Below the pieces are notes generated by a model. That model was given only the letters and a program-made list of their open reading frames with translations. It was not told where the DNA came from and searched no databases. Made by a program: the position numbers and the translations under genes. Of a stretch of DNA of 64,000 bases, positions 25,849-35,396 are shown one piece after another; position 1 is the stretch's first letter, and the number at the start of each line of letters is the position of its first letter. The stretch spans positions 310,001 to 374,000 of the forward strand of contig NZ_JAUSSN010000002.1 of assembly GCF_030812335.1 (NCBI RefSeq), in the 5' to 3' direction. The stretch comes from Pseudarthrobacter oxydans (GTDB taxonomy: Bacteria; Actinomycetota; Actinomycetes; Actinomycetales; Micrococcaceae).

Positions 25849-25866
25849 ACCGTCGCGTGCCGCAGG

Positions 25867-25980
25867 GGACATGTCCAGAGGGATTTGGGTCGCCCGAGGG
25901 GCATGTCCAGCCGTGCCGGTGAACTGGTCACGGAACACGCTGGGCATGTCCAGCCGTGCCGCAACACACCGGGCATGTCC
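25867..25980. repeat. Cluster of CATGTCC repeats
   Basis: A perfect palindrome GGACATGTCC (25867-25876) is followed by two identical 20-bp copies of GGGCATGTCCAGCCGTGCCG (25899-25918 and 25942-25961) and a third GGGCATGTCC (25971-25980). The core resembles the first half of the bipartite repeat just upstream, so this looks like a cluster of related or decayed copies. No gene is present between the TetR and ABC-F stops. Confidence 0.8.
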
Positions 25981-26020
25981 CTCCGGGCTGGCCCGGGAGG
26001 ATCCGGGCGGGCCCGGGCTG

Positions 26021-27850
<1,830 letters not shown>

Positions 27851-27948
27851 TGGGAACTGCTTTCCTAGAGAAAAAATTATGCCGAGCAAATGTGCCCAGG
27901 CTTGATCGGCCCAAGCCCACTGACGTCGTGCTGATCACGACAATCCTA

Positions 27949-28911
27949 TTAAAGGAGCGTATCGGAGATGATGCGCGCCCCGTGAACCGGGCCGTGCACC
28001 GCCATGGCATCCAGGCCATGGTGCCGGAGGTCCTCCGCCAGTCCCTCGGCGGCCGCCGGGCTGTGTGCCAGCAGCGCGACCGTGGGTCCGGAACCGGACA
28101 CGATCCCGGCGATCGCCCCCAGGGACTCACCGAGCCCGAGGGTGTCCCGCAGGCTTGGCGCCAGCTCAATCGAGGCGCGCTGGAGGTCGTTGACCAGCAC
28201 CCGGCTCAAGGCATCGGCATCGCCCGCCCGCAGGGCCTGCAGGACCATCGGGTCCACCGCCGCGGGCTCCTCGATCTCCGCTTCTTCGGCGGCGCGGAGC
28301 CGGTCCAGGGCCCGGTAGACATCCGGGGTGGGCAGGCCGAAGTCCGCGGCCACCAGGACCCAGTCGGTCTGGGCCTTGACGAGGGCCGGCGAGAGTTCGT
28401 CGCCGAGACCGAGCCCGACGGCGGTGCCGCCCAGCAGGGAGAAGGGCACGTCGGCGCCAAGTTCCGCGGCCAGGTGCGCGAGCTCCTCGCGTGACAGCCC
28501 GCTGTTCCAGAGCGCGTCACAGGCCAGCAGGGTCGCTGCCGCGTCCGCGGAGCCGCCGCCCATGCCTCCGGCCACGGGCACCCGTTTCGTGATTTCGAGG
28601 TGGACGCCGGTGGAGTGTTCCGAGACATCAGCCATGATCGCGGCGGCTTTGTAGGCCAGGTTGCGCTCATCCAGGGGAATGTCGACGCCGTCGAGGTCGA
28701 GGGTGCTCGCCGGGCTGATGCTGACGGTTATCTGCCCGGTGTCCGTGCTGGTGGCGGCGACTTCTTCATAGAGGGACACCGCGAGGTAGACGCTGGCGAC
28801 CGAATGGTAGCCGTCGGCGCGCAGGGGCCCGACATCGAGTGAGACGTTAACCTTGCCGGGGGCCTTGACCCGGACAGTCCTCGCGGCAAAGCGCCCTCTC
28901 ACTGCGTTCAT
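27949..28911 (-). CDS. ispE: 4-diphosphocytidyl-2-C-methyl-D-erythritol kinase
   Basis: A 320-residue GHMP kinase of the non-mevalonate isoprenoid pathway. The N-terminal substrate motif VKAPGKVNVSLDVGPLRADGYH and the ATP loop VAGGMGGGSADAAATLL are intact, as is the C-terminal GSGPTVALL motif. The order tatD, rpf, rsmA, ispE is classical for actinobacteria. A TAGCGT box lies exactly 6 nt before the ATG, with TTGGAG 18 bp further upstream, so the mRNA may be leaderless. The GGAG 2 nt before the ATG is too close to be a good ribosome site. Confidence 0.96.
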   Translation of the reverse strand: MNAVRGRFAARTVRVKAPGKVNVSLDVGPLRADGYHSVASVYLAVSLYEEVAATSTDTGQITVSISPASTLDLDGVDIPLDERNLAYKAAAIMADVSEHSTGVHLEITKRVPVAGGMGGGSADAAATLLACDALWNSGLSREELAHLAAELGADVPFSLLGGTAVGLGLGDELSPALVKAQTDWVLVAADFGLPTPDVYRALDRLRAAEEAEIEEPAAVDPMVLQALRAGDADALSRVLVNDLQRASIELAPSLRDTLGLGESLGAIAGIVSGSGPTVALLAHSPAAAEGLAEDLRHHGLDAMAVHGPVHGARIISDTLL

Positions 28912-28917
28912 GGCTCC

Positions 28918-28923
28918 ACGCTA
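28918..28923 (-). promoter_or_regulatory. Candidate -10 box for a leaderless ispE mRNA
   Basis: TAGCGT on the minus strand, 6 nt before the ispE ATG. TTGGAG lies 18 bp upstream as a possible -35. This spacing places the transcript start at or next to the start codon. Confidence 0.5.
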
Positions 28924-28992
28924 TGGCATGGCGGGGTCAGGCTCCAAGCACGGCGCCGGACCGGCATGACCGTTTCGGGGCTGCCGCCGGTG

Positions 28993-29904
28993 TCAGGGAG
29001 CCGGCCGCGCGTGGGCTTCGGCGATCCGGGAGAACGCCGCGATGTCGATGACCTCGCCGCGGGCGGTGGGATCGATGCCGGCGGCCCGCAGGCACCGTTC
29101 GGCCTCCGCAGCGCTCCCGGCCCATCCGGCCAGGGCGGCGCGAAGGGTCTTGCGGCGCTGTGCGAAGGCGGCATCGATGACCGCGAAAACCTGTTCGCGG
29201 GTGGCCGTGGTGACGGGCGGTTCCCGGCGGGTGAACGCCACGAGGCCGGAGTGGATCTTGGGCGCGGGCCAGAACACGTTCATGCCGATGACCCCGGCCT
29301 TTCGCATGCTGCTGTACCAGGCGGCCTTGACCGAGGGGACTCCGTAGGTCTTGGACCCCGGCCCGGCCGCGAGCCGGTCCGCCACCTCGTCCTGGACCAT
29401 GACCAGACCGTGGCGGAGGCTCGGGAAGCGCTGCAGCAGGTGCAGGACCACCGGCACGGCGACGTTGTACGGAAGATTCGCCACGAGCGCGGTCGGCTCC
29501 ACGGGGAGTTCGGTGACCCGCATGGCGTCGGCGAGGACCAGGTGGAAGTTCCCGACGGCGTCCGGGCGCCATTCCGTGACGGTGGCCGGAAGTTTGGCGG
29601 CGAGAACCGGATCGATCTCCACGGCGACAACCGAGCGGGCGGCGTCGAGCAGGCCCAGGGTCAGGGAGCCCAGCCCGGGCCCGACTTCCAGGACCGTCTC
29701 GTCCGGGTGGATGTCCGCGGCGGCGACAATCCGGCGGATGGTGTTGCCGTCGATGACGAAGTTCTGGCCGAGGGTCTTCGTGGGGCGGACCCCGATCTCC
29801 TCGGCCAGCCTGCGGATGTCGGAGGCCCCCATCAGGGGCGGGGGCGCGCTGGCCGGCGTACTGCTGGGGGCACTGCCTGGCGCGGAGGGGGTCGGTTCAG
29901 TCAC
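28993..29904 (-). CDS. rsmA: 16S rRNA dimethyladenosine transferase
   Basis: A 303-residue RsmA/KsgA enzyme dimethylating A1518 and A1519 of 16S rRNA. The SAM-binding sequence [16 protein letters not shown] ... [12 protein letters not shown] and the catalytic [13 protein letters not shown] (NLPY) motif are present. The first 24 residues are a Ser/Pro/Ala-rich extension. The GTG start at 29904 has no Shine-Dalgarno at normal spacing, but TAGGAT lies exactly 6 nt before it, so the mRNA may be leaderless. A strong terminator of the upstream rpf gene lies 36 bp before the start, consistent with a separate promoter. Confidence 0.96.
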   Translation of the reverse strand: MTEPTPSAPGSAPSSTPASAPPPLMGASDIRRLAEEIGVRPTKTLGQNFVIDGNTIRRIVAAADIHPDETVLEVGPGLGSLTLGLLDAARSVVAVEIDPVLAAKLPATVTEWRPDAVGNFHLVLADAMRVTELPVEPTALVANLPYNVAVPVVLHLLQRFPSLRHGLVMVQDEVADRLAAGPGSKTYGVPSVKAAWYSSMRKAGVIGMNVFWPAPKIHSGLVAFTRREPPVTTATREQVFAVIDAAFAQRRKTLRAALAGWAGSAAEAERCLRAAGIDPTARGEVIDIAAFSRIAEAHARPAP

Positions 29905-29910
29905 CTAGGT

Positions 29911-29916
29911 ATCCTA
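29911..29916 (-). promoter_or_regulatory. Candidate -10 box for a leaderless rsmA mRNA
   Basis: TAGGAT on the minus strand, 6 nt before the rsmA GTG. No clear -35 element is seen. Confidence 0.5.
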
Positions 29917-29940
29917 TCCCGCGGGCGGGTCCGGGCATGG

Positions 29941-29975
29941 CGAAGGCCGGGTCCGAAAACCGGACCCGGCCTTCG
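29941..29975 (-). terminator. Strong terminator hairpin after rpf
   Basis: CGAAGGCCGGGTCCG-AAAAC-CGGACCCGGCCTTCG is a perfect 15-bp stem with a 5-nt loop. It lies about 110 nt behind the rpf stop and just upstream of the rsmA promoter. Confidence 0.8.
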
Positions 29976-30082
29976 CCGGGCATCCGCTGCCGTGGTCAGC
30001 CGCTGCGGAAACCCTGCGATTTGATACCTCGTCACATCACCCTCAGCCGGGGCCGGGGTGGCTCCCCTAGCTGGTAGCTCCC

Positions 30083-31264
30083 CTAGCTTGAGGCTGCCCA
30101 GCCGCAGCCCCAGGGCTGCAGGCCGCGCTGCGCGTAGACGCGGTTGGCGATGTCGATCTGCTGGGCCTTGGTGGCCAGGCTGGCGTTCGGGGCGTACGTG
30201 CCGCCGCCGGCTCCGAGCCAGGTCCGGATGTCGAACTGCAGTCCGCCGTAGTAGCCGTTGCCGTTGTTGATGGACCAGTTGCCGGTGGACTCGCACTGCG
30301 CGATTTTGTCCCACATGGCTTCGTTCATCATGGCAGGGGCTCCGACGCCGGTGTTGGCGCCGGCCTGGGCTGCCGGCTTCGGCTTCGGTTTGGTGCCGAG
30401 GGTGATCTTCTCGGTGACCGGCTGCGCGCTGACGGTCTGGGACACCAGGGTGCGGGAGGCTTCACGGCCGTCGACGAGGACGAGCTTGAAGCTCTTGTTG
30501 ATGGTGCCGGCCACTCCTGCCTGGGTGACCTTCTTTTCCCCCGCGGTCAGGCCGGCGTCCTCCGTGGTGAGGGTTTCGAACGGCACGGCTTCGGCCGCTT
30601 CTGCCGTCTGGCTGACGTCCACGCGGGACACCTTGATGACCATGTCGTTGACGACCGGCGCGTTCCCCGGCTGCGAGACGCGGTCGCTGGCGCCCAGCGC
30701 GATGCCGGCGTCCGCGAGCAGCTGGCCGACGTTGGCGGCTGTCGTGGTGGTCTTGTCGGCCTTGCCGTCAGCAACGATGCTCACGGACTTCGGCGTCGAG
30801 ATGGACACGAAGGAACCGGAGACGGCAAGCTGCGCGTCCTTCGGAACGGACAGCTCGGAGGCGCTGGCGACGCCGAGCTCGGTCACTAGCCCCTCCACCG
30901 TGGGCGAGGTGGTGCTGATGGTCCGCTCCGCGCCGTCCAGGCTGACCTTGACGGCCTTGGCGAGATTGACGTTGATGATGGAACCGTCCCGGACGTGGGA
31001 ATCAGCAGCCGGCGTGATCCGGTCGGAGGACTGGAGTTCAAGGTTGGCGGCCTTCACGACCTGGCCGACAGTGCCGCCGAAGGTCTGGACTGAACTCACT
31101 TTGCCGTCGACGTTAAGGGTGACTGTCTTGTTGTTGCCGACGAAGGCGACGAGCCCCAGCACGAGGGCCACGAGCACCACGAGCTGCGTGCCGACCTTGA
31201 CGAAGCTGAACTTGCCATCCGATGTAAAGAACTTGACCACGATTGCCCATATCTTTTGGACCAT
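30083..31264 (-). CDS. rpf: Resuscitation-promoting factor (RpfB-like)
   Basis: A 393-residue secreted or membrane-anchored muralytic enzyme of the RpfB layout. An N-terminal hydrophobic helix (26-42, TQLVVLVALVLGLVAFV) is followed by DUF348 repeats (KTVTLNVDGKVSSVQTFGGTV; KAVKVSLDGAER; KSVSIVADGKAD), a G5 domain and a C-terminal lysozyme/transglycosylase-like domain. The latter has the catalytic Glu in AQCESTGNW, NGYYGGLQF and the second disulfide Cys in WGCGW. It cleaves peptidoglycan and promotes regrowth. The ATG at 31264 has no clear ribosome site; a GTG 9 codons later (VKFFTSDGKF) is an alternative. Between tatD and rsmA, as in M. tuberculosis. Confidence 0.93.
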   Translation of the reverse strand: MVQKIWAIVVKFFTSDGKFSFVKVGTQLVVLVALVLGLVAFVGNNKTVTLNVDGKVSSVQTFGGTVGQVVKAANLELQSSDRITPAADSHVRDGSIINVNLAKAVKVSLDGAERTISTTSPTVEGLVTELGVASASELSVPKDAQLAVSGSFVSISTPKSVSIVADGKADKTTTTAANVGQLLADAGIALGASDRVSQPGNAPVVNDMVIKVSRVDVSQTAEAAEAVPFETLTTEDAGLTAGEKKVTQAGVAGTINKSFKLVLVDGREASRTLVSQTVSAQPVTEKITLGTKPKPKPAAQAGANTGVGAPAMMNEAMWDKIAQCESTGNWSINNGNGYYGGLQFDIRTWLGAGGGTYAPNASLATKAQQIDIANRVYAQRGLQPWGCGWAASS

Positions 31265-31545
31265 CCGGGCACGGGGAAAAGTGCACAGCTCCACCCGCCG
31301 CGGACAGCCCGAAGGCCGCACCGCGGGGGTGCGTTTTGTCAGCGGAAGCTGTGTGCACTGCCATAGTCACAAACGAGAGCGCGCATATGGTTCGTTCGCC
31401 ACGATGCGCGCCCTGCAGGAGTGAAATTTTCCGAAGGCCTTCCCCGACCCCGGCTAATAGTTGTCCACTGTAACCGGAGCGTTATAAAGCAGCCAACAAA
31501 TTGTGCATACCGGGTATCTATCCCGTTGGGGGTATTTCCGGGTCT

Positions 31546-32433
31546 TTAGTCCCAGGATCCGTATGCCTGCACGGTATTTCCGGCGATCCGGGAGCACATT
31601 TCCGAGAGCTCCCATCCAGTCAATTCGGCCATGGCCCGGACGGTGTAGGGGACCATATAGCTCGCGTTGGGGCGGCCCCGGTGCGGATGCGGGGTGAGGA
31701 ACGGGGCGTCGGTTTCAACCAGGATCCGCTCCGGCTCCGCGATGGCGAGGGCGGCGCGCAGATTGGCGGCGTTCTTGAAGGTCAGCGTCCCGGCGAAGGA
31801 CATGTACCAGCCCTCGCTGTTGCAGATCCGGGCCAGCTCCTCCCCGCCGGAGAAGCAATGGAACACCACCCGGTCGGGGGCGCCCTCCTCCCGCAGCACC
31901 TGGACGACGTCGTCGTGGGCGTCACGGTCATGGATCTGCAGTGTCAACCCAAGGCGTTTGGCGATATCGATGTGGCGCCGGAAGGAATAGCGCTGGTGGG
32001 CCAGACCCTCGCCCTCGGTGCGGTAGAAATCCAGGCCGGTCTCGCCGATGGCCCGGATCCGCGGGTGCGCTGCGAGGGCCTCGATCTCGGCCAGCGCCTC
32101 CTCCAGTTCGCCGCGGGCGGCGTAGGCAGGCGCGTCATTGGGGTGGAGGGCGACGGCGCCCAGCAGCCGCGGATCCAGCTCGACCGCCTGCACGGTGAAC
32201 CGGGACGATTCCAGGTCGCACCCCACCTGCACGGCCCCCTGGACCCCCACGGCTTCGGCGGCATCCAGGGCTTCGGCGACACTGACAGTGACGTCCGCAG
32301 TGGGGAAATCCAGGTGGGTGTGGTTGTCCATGACCGGCACCGGAAGAGGTTCCGGCGCCGGCGGATATCCCTGCCTGCCGGCGCCGTCACTGCCGGGCGC
32401 GCGGAACGGGAGGGGCGTCAGGGGGGTGATCAT
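31546..32433 (-). CDS. TatD-family metal-dependent DNase/hydrolase
   Basis: A 295-residue TIM-barrel hydrolase. All metal ligands of the family are visible: HTHLDF, GETGLDFY, LQIHDRDAHDD, VFHCFSG and VETDAPFL. The first 34 residues are a Pro/Gly-rich extension before MDNHTHLD. TatD enzymes act as 3'-5' exonucleases in DNA repair and decay. There is no good Shine-Dalgarno, but TAAGGT lies 6 nt before the ATG, so the mRNA may be leaderless. In mycobacteria metG precedes tatD; here the neighbour is a MoxR operon on the other strand. Confidence 0.92.
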   Translation of the reverse strand: MITPLTPLPFRAPGSDGAGRQGYPPAPEPLPVPVMDNHTHLDFPTADVTVSVAEALDAAEAVGVQGAVQVGCDLESSRFTVQAVELDPRLLGAVALHPNDAPAYAARGELEEALAEIEALAAHPRIRAIGETGLDFYRTEGEGLAHQRYSFRRHIDIAKRLGLTLQIHDRDAHDDVVQVLREEGAPDRVVFHCFSGGEELARICNSEGWYMSFAGTLTFKNAANLRAALAIAEPERILVETDAPFLTPHPHRGRPNASYMVPYTVRAMAELTGWELSEMCSRIAGNTVQAYGSWD

Positions 32434-32439
32434 CTTCCA

Positions 32440-32445
32440 ACCTTA
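32440..32445 (-). promoter_or_regulatory. Candidate -10 box for a leaderless tatD mRNA
   Basis: TAAGGT on the minus strand, 6 nt before the ATG. TTCCTG 18 bp upstream is a weak -35 candidate. Confidence 0.45.
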
Positions 32446-32490
32446 TCGGCGCCGCCGCGGCCGCAGGAACCGGCCCGGCCCGCGAGTTAA

Positions 32491-32560
32491 CATGACCGCG
32501 CTATCTCCGGTCCGCATGACCGCGCTATCTCCGGTCCGCAAGAGCGGCGGCTCCGGTCTG
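32491..32560. repeat. 24-bp tandem repeat, two perfect copies plus a degenerate third
   Basis: A unit starting CATGACCGCGCTATC and ending CTCCGGTCCG occurs perfectly at 32491-32514 and 32515-32538. A decayed copy (CAAGAGCGGCGG, then CTCCGGTCTG) follows at 32539-32560. It lies in the 358-bp divergent gap between tatD and the MoxR gene. Confidence 0.85.
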
Positions 32561-32657
32561 AAAGAGCCCCGGAGATTTCCCCGGAACTCTCTGTCAGGCC
32601 CGGCAGTTGTGTTAGTACTCTGTTGTAAAGACTGGCTTTAGGACAAGGAAATCACCA

Positions 32658-32713
32658 ACGGCCAGAAACAGACGGCCAGCAACAGACGGCTAGGAATAAA
32701 CGGTCAGGAACAC
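32658..32713 (+). repeat. Four 14-bp tandem repeats in the MoxR leader
   Basis: Units start at 32658, 32672, 32686 and 32700: ACGGCCAGAAACAG, ACGGCCAGCAACAG, ACGGCTAGGAATAA and ACGGTCAGGAACAC. Consensus is ACGGYYAGNAAYA. They lie 78 bp before the MoxR ATG, probably within its 5' untranslated region. The array suggests repeated binding sites for a protein on DNA or RNA. Confidence 0.75.
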
Positions 32714-32791
32714 AGGCACACACCCGACGAGTGGCCCGGCAGGCTCCCTGCCGAACCGTCCCGGGCAACCACCAGGGCTGAAAGGCTACCG

Positions 32792-33892
32792 ATGGACTAC
32801 CACCGCATCTCCCTAGACGAGGCCCTTCCCGAGGGGCAGGGCCGCAGGGAAGATTCCGCCGTGGCCGGGCTCCCGCTGACCCGCCGGCCGGCCCAGCCGC
32901 CCGCGGCCATGGACGCAGAGGCCTTCCGGTCCGCCAGCGAGCGGATCCTGACCGCCATCAACACGGTGATCGACGGCAAAGCCGAGGCGGCCAAGCTGGC
33001 CCTGACCGTGCTCCTGGCCCAGGGCCACCTGCTCCTCGAGGACGTCCCCGGGGTCGGCAAGACCCTGCTGGCGAAGACCCTGGCCCGCACCATCGACTGT
33101 TCGGTGAGCCGCATTCAGTTCACGCCCGATTTGCTCCCCTCCGATGTCACCGGAGTGTCCATTTACAACCAGGCGTCGAGGTCCTTCGAGTTCCGGCCCG
33201 GGGCGGTGTTCGCCAACATCGTGATCGGAGACGAAATCAACCGCGCGTCGGCCAAGACCCAGTCGGCCCTGCTGGAATGCATGGAGGAGCACCAGGTCAC
33301 GGTGGACGGCACGTCCTACCGGCTCGACGAGCCGTTTATGGTGGTGGCGACGCAGAACCCGATCGAAATGGAGGGGACCTATCCCCTGCCGGAGGCGCAG
33401 CGGGACCGTTTTATGGCGCGGATCTCCATGGGCTACCCGGACAAGGAGGCCGAGATGGAAATGCTGGAAACCCATCAGGCCACGTCCCCGCTGGCAAAGG
33501 TCACTCCCGTCGTCACCGCCGGGGAGGTCGCGTCCATGATCGCCACGGTGCGGCAGGTGTACGTCTCCCAGTCGATCAAGGAATACACCGTGTCGCTGGG
33601 CCGCGCCACGCGGGAAAGCGGGATGCTCCGGCTCGGCGCGAGCCCCCGGTCCATGCTCCAGCTGCTGCGCGCGGCCAAGGCCACGGCGGCCCTGGACGGC
33701 CGGGACTTTGTGCTGCCGGACGACGTCGTCAGTGTGGCCGAGTCCGTCCTGGCCCACCGGATCATCCTGGACCGCAAAGCCGCGAGCGCGGGCGAGACCG
33801 CCCAGAGTGTGGTCCGTGCCGTGCTGGCGAAGATCCCCGTCAGCCCGGACCTGGCGGCCGCCCCGGCTGCCGCGCTGCCGAATCGCCGCTAG
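32792..33892 (+). CDS. MoxR-family AAA+ ATPase
   Basis: A 366-residue chaperone-type ATPase. Walker A is EDVPGVGKTLLA, Walker B is IVIGDEINRA (the MoxR form), followed by KTQSALLECMEE, sensor 1 VVATQNPIEMEGTYPLPEAQRDRF and a C-terminal lid. MoxR proteins help mature or activate partner complexes and are usually co-encoded with DUF58 and transglutaminase-like proteins, as here. The N-terminal 45 residues are a variable extension. GAAAGG precedes the ATG. First gene of a three-gene operon; the DUF58 start follows 13 bp after its stop. Confidence 0.95.
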   Translation: MDYHRISLDEALPEGQGRREDSAVAGLPLTRRPAQPPAAMDAEAFRSASERILTAINTVIDGKAEAAKLALTVLLAQGHLLLEDVPGVGKTLLAKTLARTIDCSVSRIQFTPDLLPSDVTGVSIYNQASRSFEFRPGAVFANIVIGDEINRASAKTQSALLECMEEHQVTVDGTSYRLDEPFMVVATQNPIEMEGTYPLPEAQRDRFMARISMGYPDKEAEMEMLETHQATSPLAKVTPVVTAGEVASMIATVRQVYVSQSIKEYTVSLGRATRESGMLRLGASPRSMLQLLRAAKATAALDGRDFVLPDDVVSVAESVLAHRIILDRKAASAGETAQSVVRAVLAKIPVSPDLAAAPAAALPNRR

Positions 33893-33905
33893 GGGTGGCC
33901 CGGTC

Positions 33906-35396
33906 GTGGCGCTGACTGATCGGTTCCCGAGGCACATCTTCACGACCCGCGGCTGGGGCCTGCTGGCCTCGGGGGCGGCGTTCCTGCTGGCAGCCCAGGT
34001 GATGGGGCGCCGGGACCTGCTGTCGTTGGCCCTGCTGCTGCTGGTCCTGCCGCTGCTCTCGCTGGCCGGGACCCGTGTGCTCAAGCCGAACTTCAGCGTC
34101 TACCGGGAGTTCAGCCCTGCCAGCGTCGAAACGGGGGCGACGACGACGGTCCGGCTGGCGGTCGCCCGCACCGGCACCGGCTCTGGCCACGCGCTGATGG
34201 AGGAGCGTCTGCCCTCCCGGTTCGGGGAATCCCCCGTTTTCCGGTTCCCGTCGCGCTCGGCCGTGGGCGGAACCAGCCGCTACGAATACCATCTGCGTTC
34301 CGGGAAACGCGGCCAGTTCCTGATCGGGCCGGTCACGGCCGAGTTCAGCGACCCCTTCGGGCTGTCCCTGCACCGCCACGCCATCGACGGCGGCGACGTC
34401 CTCACCGTGACGCCCGCCGCCGTCGAACTTCCCGCCACCGGTCTGGCCGGCGCCAGGGGGCACGACGGCGTCACCGCCACGCGCATCCGGGCCAACCCCA
34501 GCGACGACGACGTCATGACGCGGGAATACCGTCACGGTGACCCGATGCGCCGCGTGCACTGGGCCGCGACGGCACGGCACGGAGAACTGATGGTCCGCCA
34601 GGAGGAGTCCGTCACCACTCCGGAGGCGACCATCATCCTGGACCAGCGGCTCCCGGCCTTCACCCGCGGCGCCTTTTCCGCCGGCTCGGCGTCGCCCGCC
34701 CGCCGCCCCTTCGGCACCGGAACCGACCACCGCGGCGCCCCCGTTGCGGACGGCCACGAACTCCTGACCAGCGACACCTTCGAATGGGCGGTGACGGCCG
34801 CGATGTCAATCGGTGCGCACCTCGCCGAGCGCAACTACGCGCTGCGCTTCCTCGACGCCGCCGGCGAGCCCGCGTTCCGGCATTCGCAGTCCGCCCCCGA
34901 GCCGGAGGCCGACGAGTACATCGGGGCGTCCGGGCTGCAGTCCGTCGCCGAGAGCCTGGCCGCGATCCACCTCACCGGGCACCACCACAGCCGCAGGGAC
35001 ACCAGGGAGGCGGCCACCGCCGGGACACCCGGCCGGCGGCACCCCTCAGGCGCGGAGGCCGGCCCGCAGCCGTTCGACGACCGGCTGATGGACAAGCTGG
35101 CCGCCCACCGGTTGCGGGGCCCCGTGCTGGCCATCCTGGGAAATCTCACGCGGGCCGAGGCCCGGGCGCTGTCCCCGGCCGCCGGGTTTGCGGCAAACGC
35201 GTTTGCCCTGGTGGTCACGGAGCGGACCGGGGACGTCGATGAGGTGCTCACAGCCCTCCGGCTCGGCGGCTGGCGGGCCGTCGCCGCCTCCCCGTCGACG
35301 CCGCTGCCCGCAGCGTGGGCGGCCTTCGACGACGGCGTGGCCGCGCCGCTGGCGGCGGCCGACGATGTGCGGCGCGGATCGGGGGTCCGGCGATGA
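33906..35396 (+). CDS. DUF58 domain-containing membrane protein
   Basis: A 496-residue protein with two N-terminal transmembrane helices (about 12-50: GWGLLASGAAFLLAAQVMG and LLSLALLLLVLPLLSLAG), followed by a cytoplasmic part with the DUF58 motif REYRHGDPMRRVHWAATARHGELMVRQ near 205-230. The region after it is vWA-like. Such proteins are MoxR partners of unknown biochemistry, possibly in cell-envelope assembly. The GTG at 33906 has AGGGG upstream. Its TGA stop overlaps the ATG of the next gene (ATGA), so translation is coupled. Confidence 0.92.
   Translation: MALTDRFPRHIFTTRGWGLLASGAAFLLAAQVMGRRDLLSLALLLLVLPLLSLAGTRVLKPNFSVYREFSPASVETGATTTVRLAVARTGTGSGHALMEERLPSRFGESPVFRFPSRSAVGGTSRYEYHLRSGKRGQFLIGPVTAEFSDPFGLSLHRHAIDGGDVLTVTPAAVELPATGLAGARGHDGVTATRIRANPSDDDVMTREYRHGDPMRRVHWAATARHGELMVRQEESVTTPEATIILDQRLPAFTRGAFSAGSASPARRPFGTGTDHRGAPVADGHELLTSDTFEWAVTAAMSIGAHLAERNYALRFLDAAGEPAFRHSQSAPEPEADEYIGASGLQSVAESLAAIHLTGHHHSRRDTREAATAGTPGRRHPSGAEAGPQPFDDRLMDKLAAHRLRGPVLAILGNLTRAEARALSPAAGFAANAFALVVTERTGDVDEVLTALRLGGWRAVAASPSTPLPAAWAAFDDGVAAPLAAADDVRRGSGVRR

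Larger units (their letters stand above)
32434..32791. other. 358-bp divergent gap between tatD and the MoxR operon
   Basis: Non-coding. From left to right it holds the tatD -10 box, the 24-bp tandem repeats, an AT-richer patch with TAGTACT and TTGTAAAG near 32610-32640 that probably contains the MoxR promoter, the four 14-bp repeats, and the MoxR ribosome site (GAAAGG). No small gene is supported. Confidence 0.6.

Noticed and set aside
25798..25980. CRISPR array
   Set aside because: Repeat units are short and irregular, spacers are of unequal length and no cas genes are present. A palindromic intergenic repeat fits better.
31113..31370. A short minus-strand frame overlapping the rpf start
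   Set aside because: It is in a different frame from rpf, has no ribosome site, and overlaps the conserved rpf membrane helix.
31265..31545. ydaO-type c-di-AMP riboswitch upstream of rpf
   Set aside because: The gap is long enough, and rpf genes in actinobacteria can have one, but I do not find the conserved helix and loop sequences on the minus strand.
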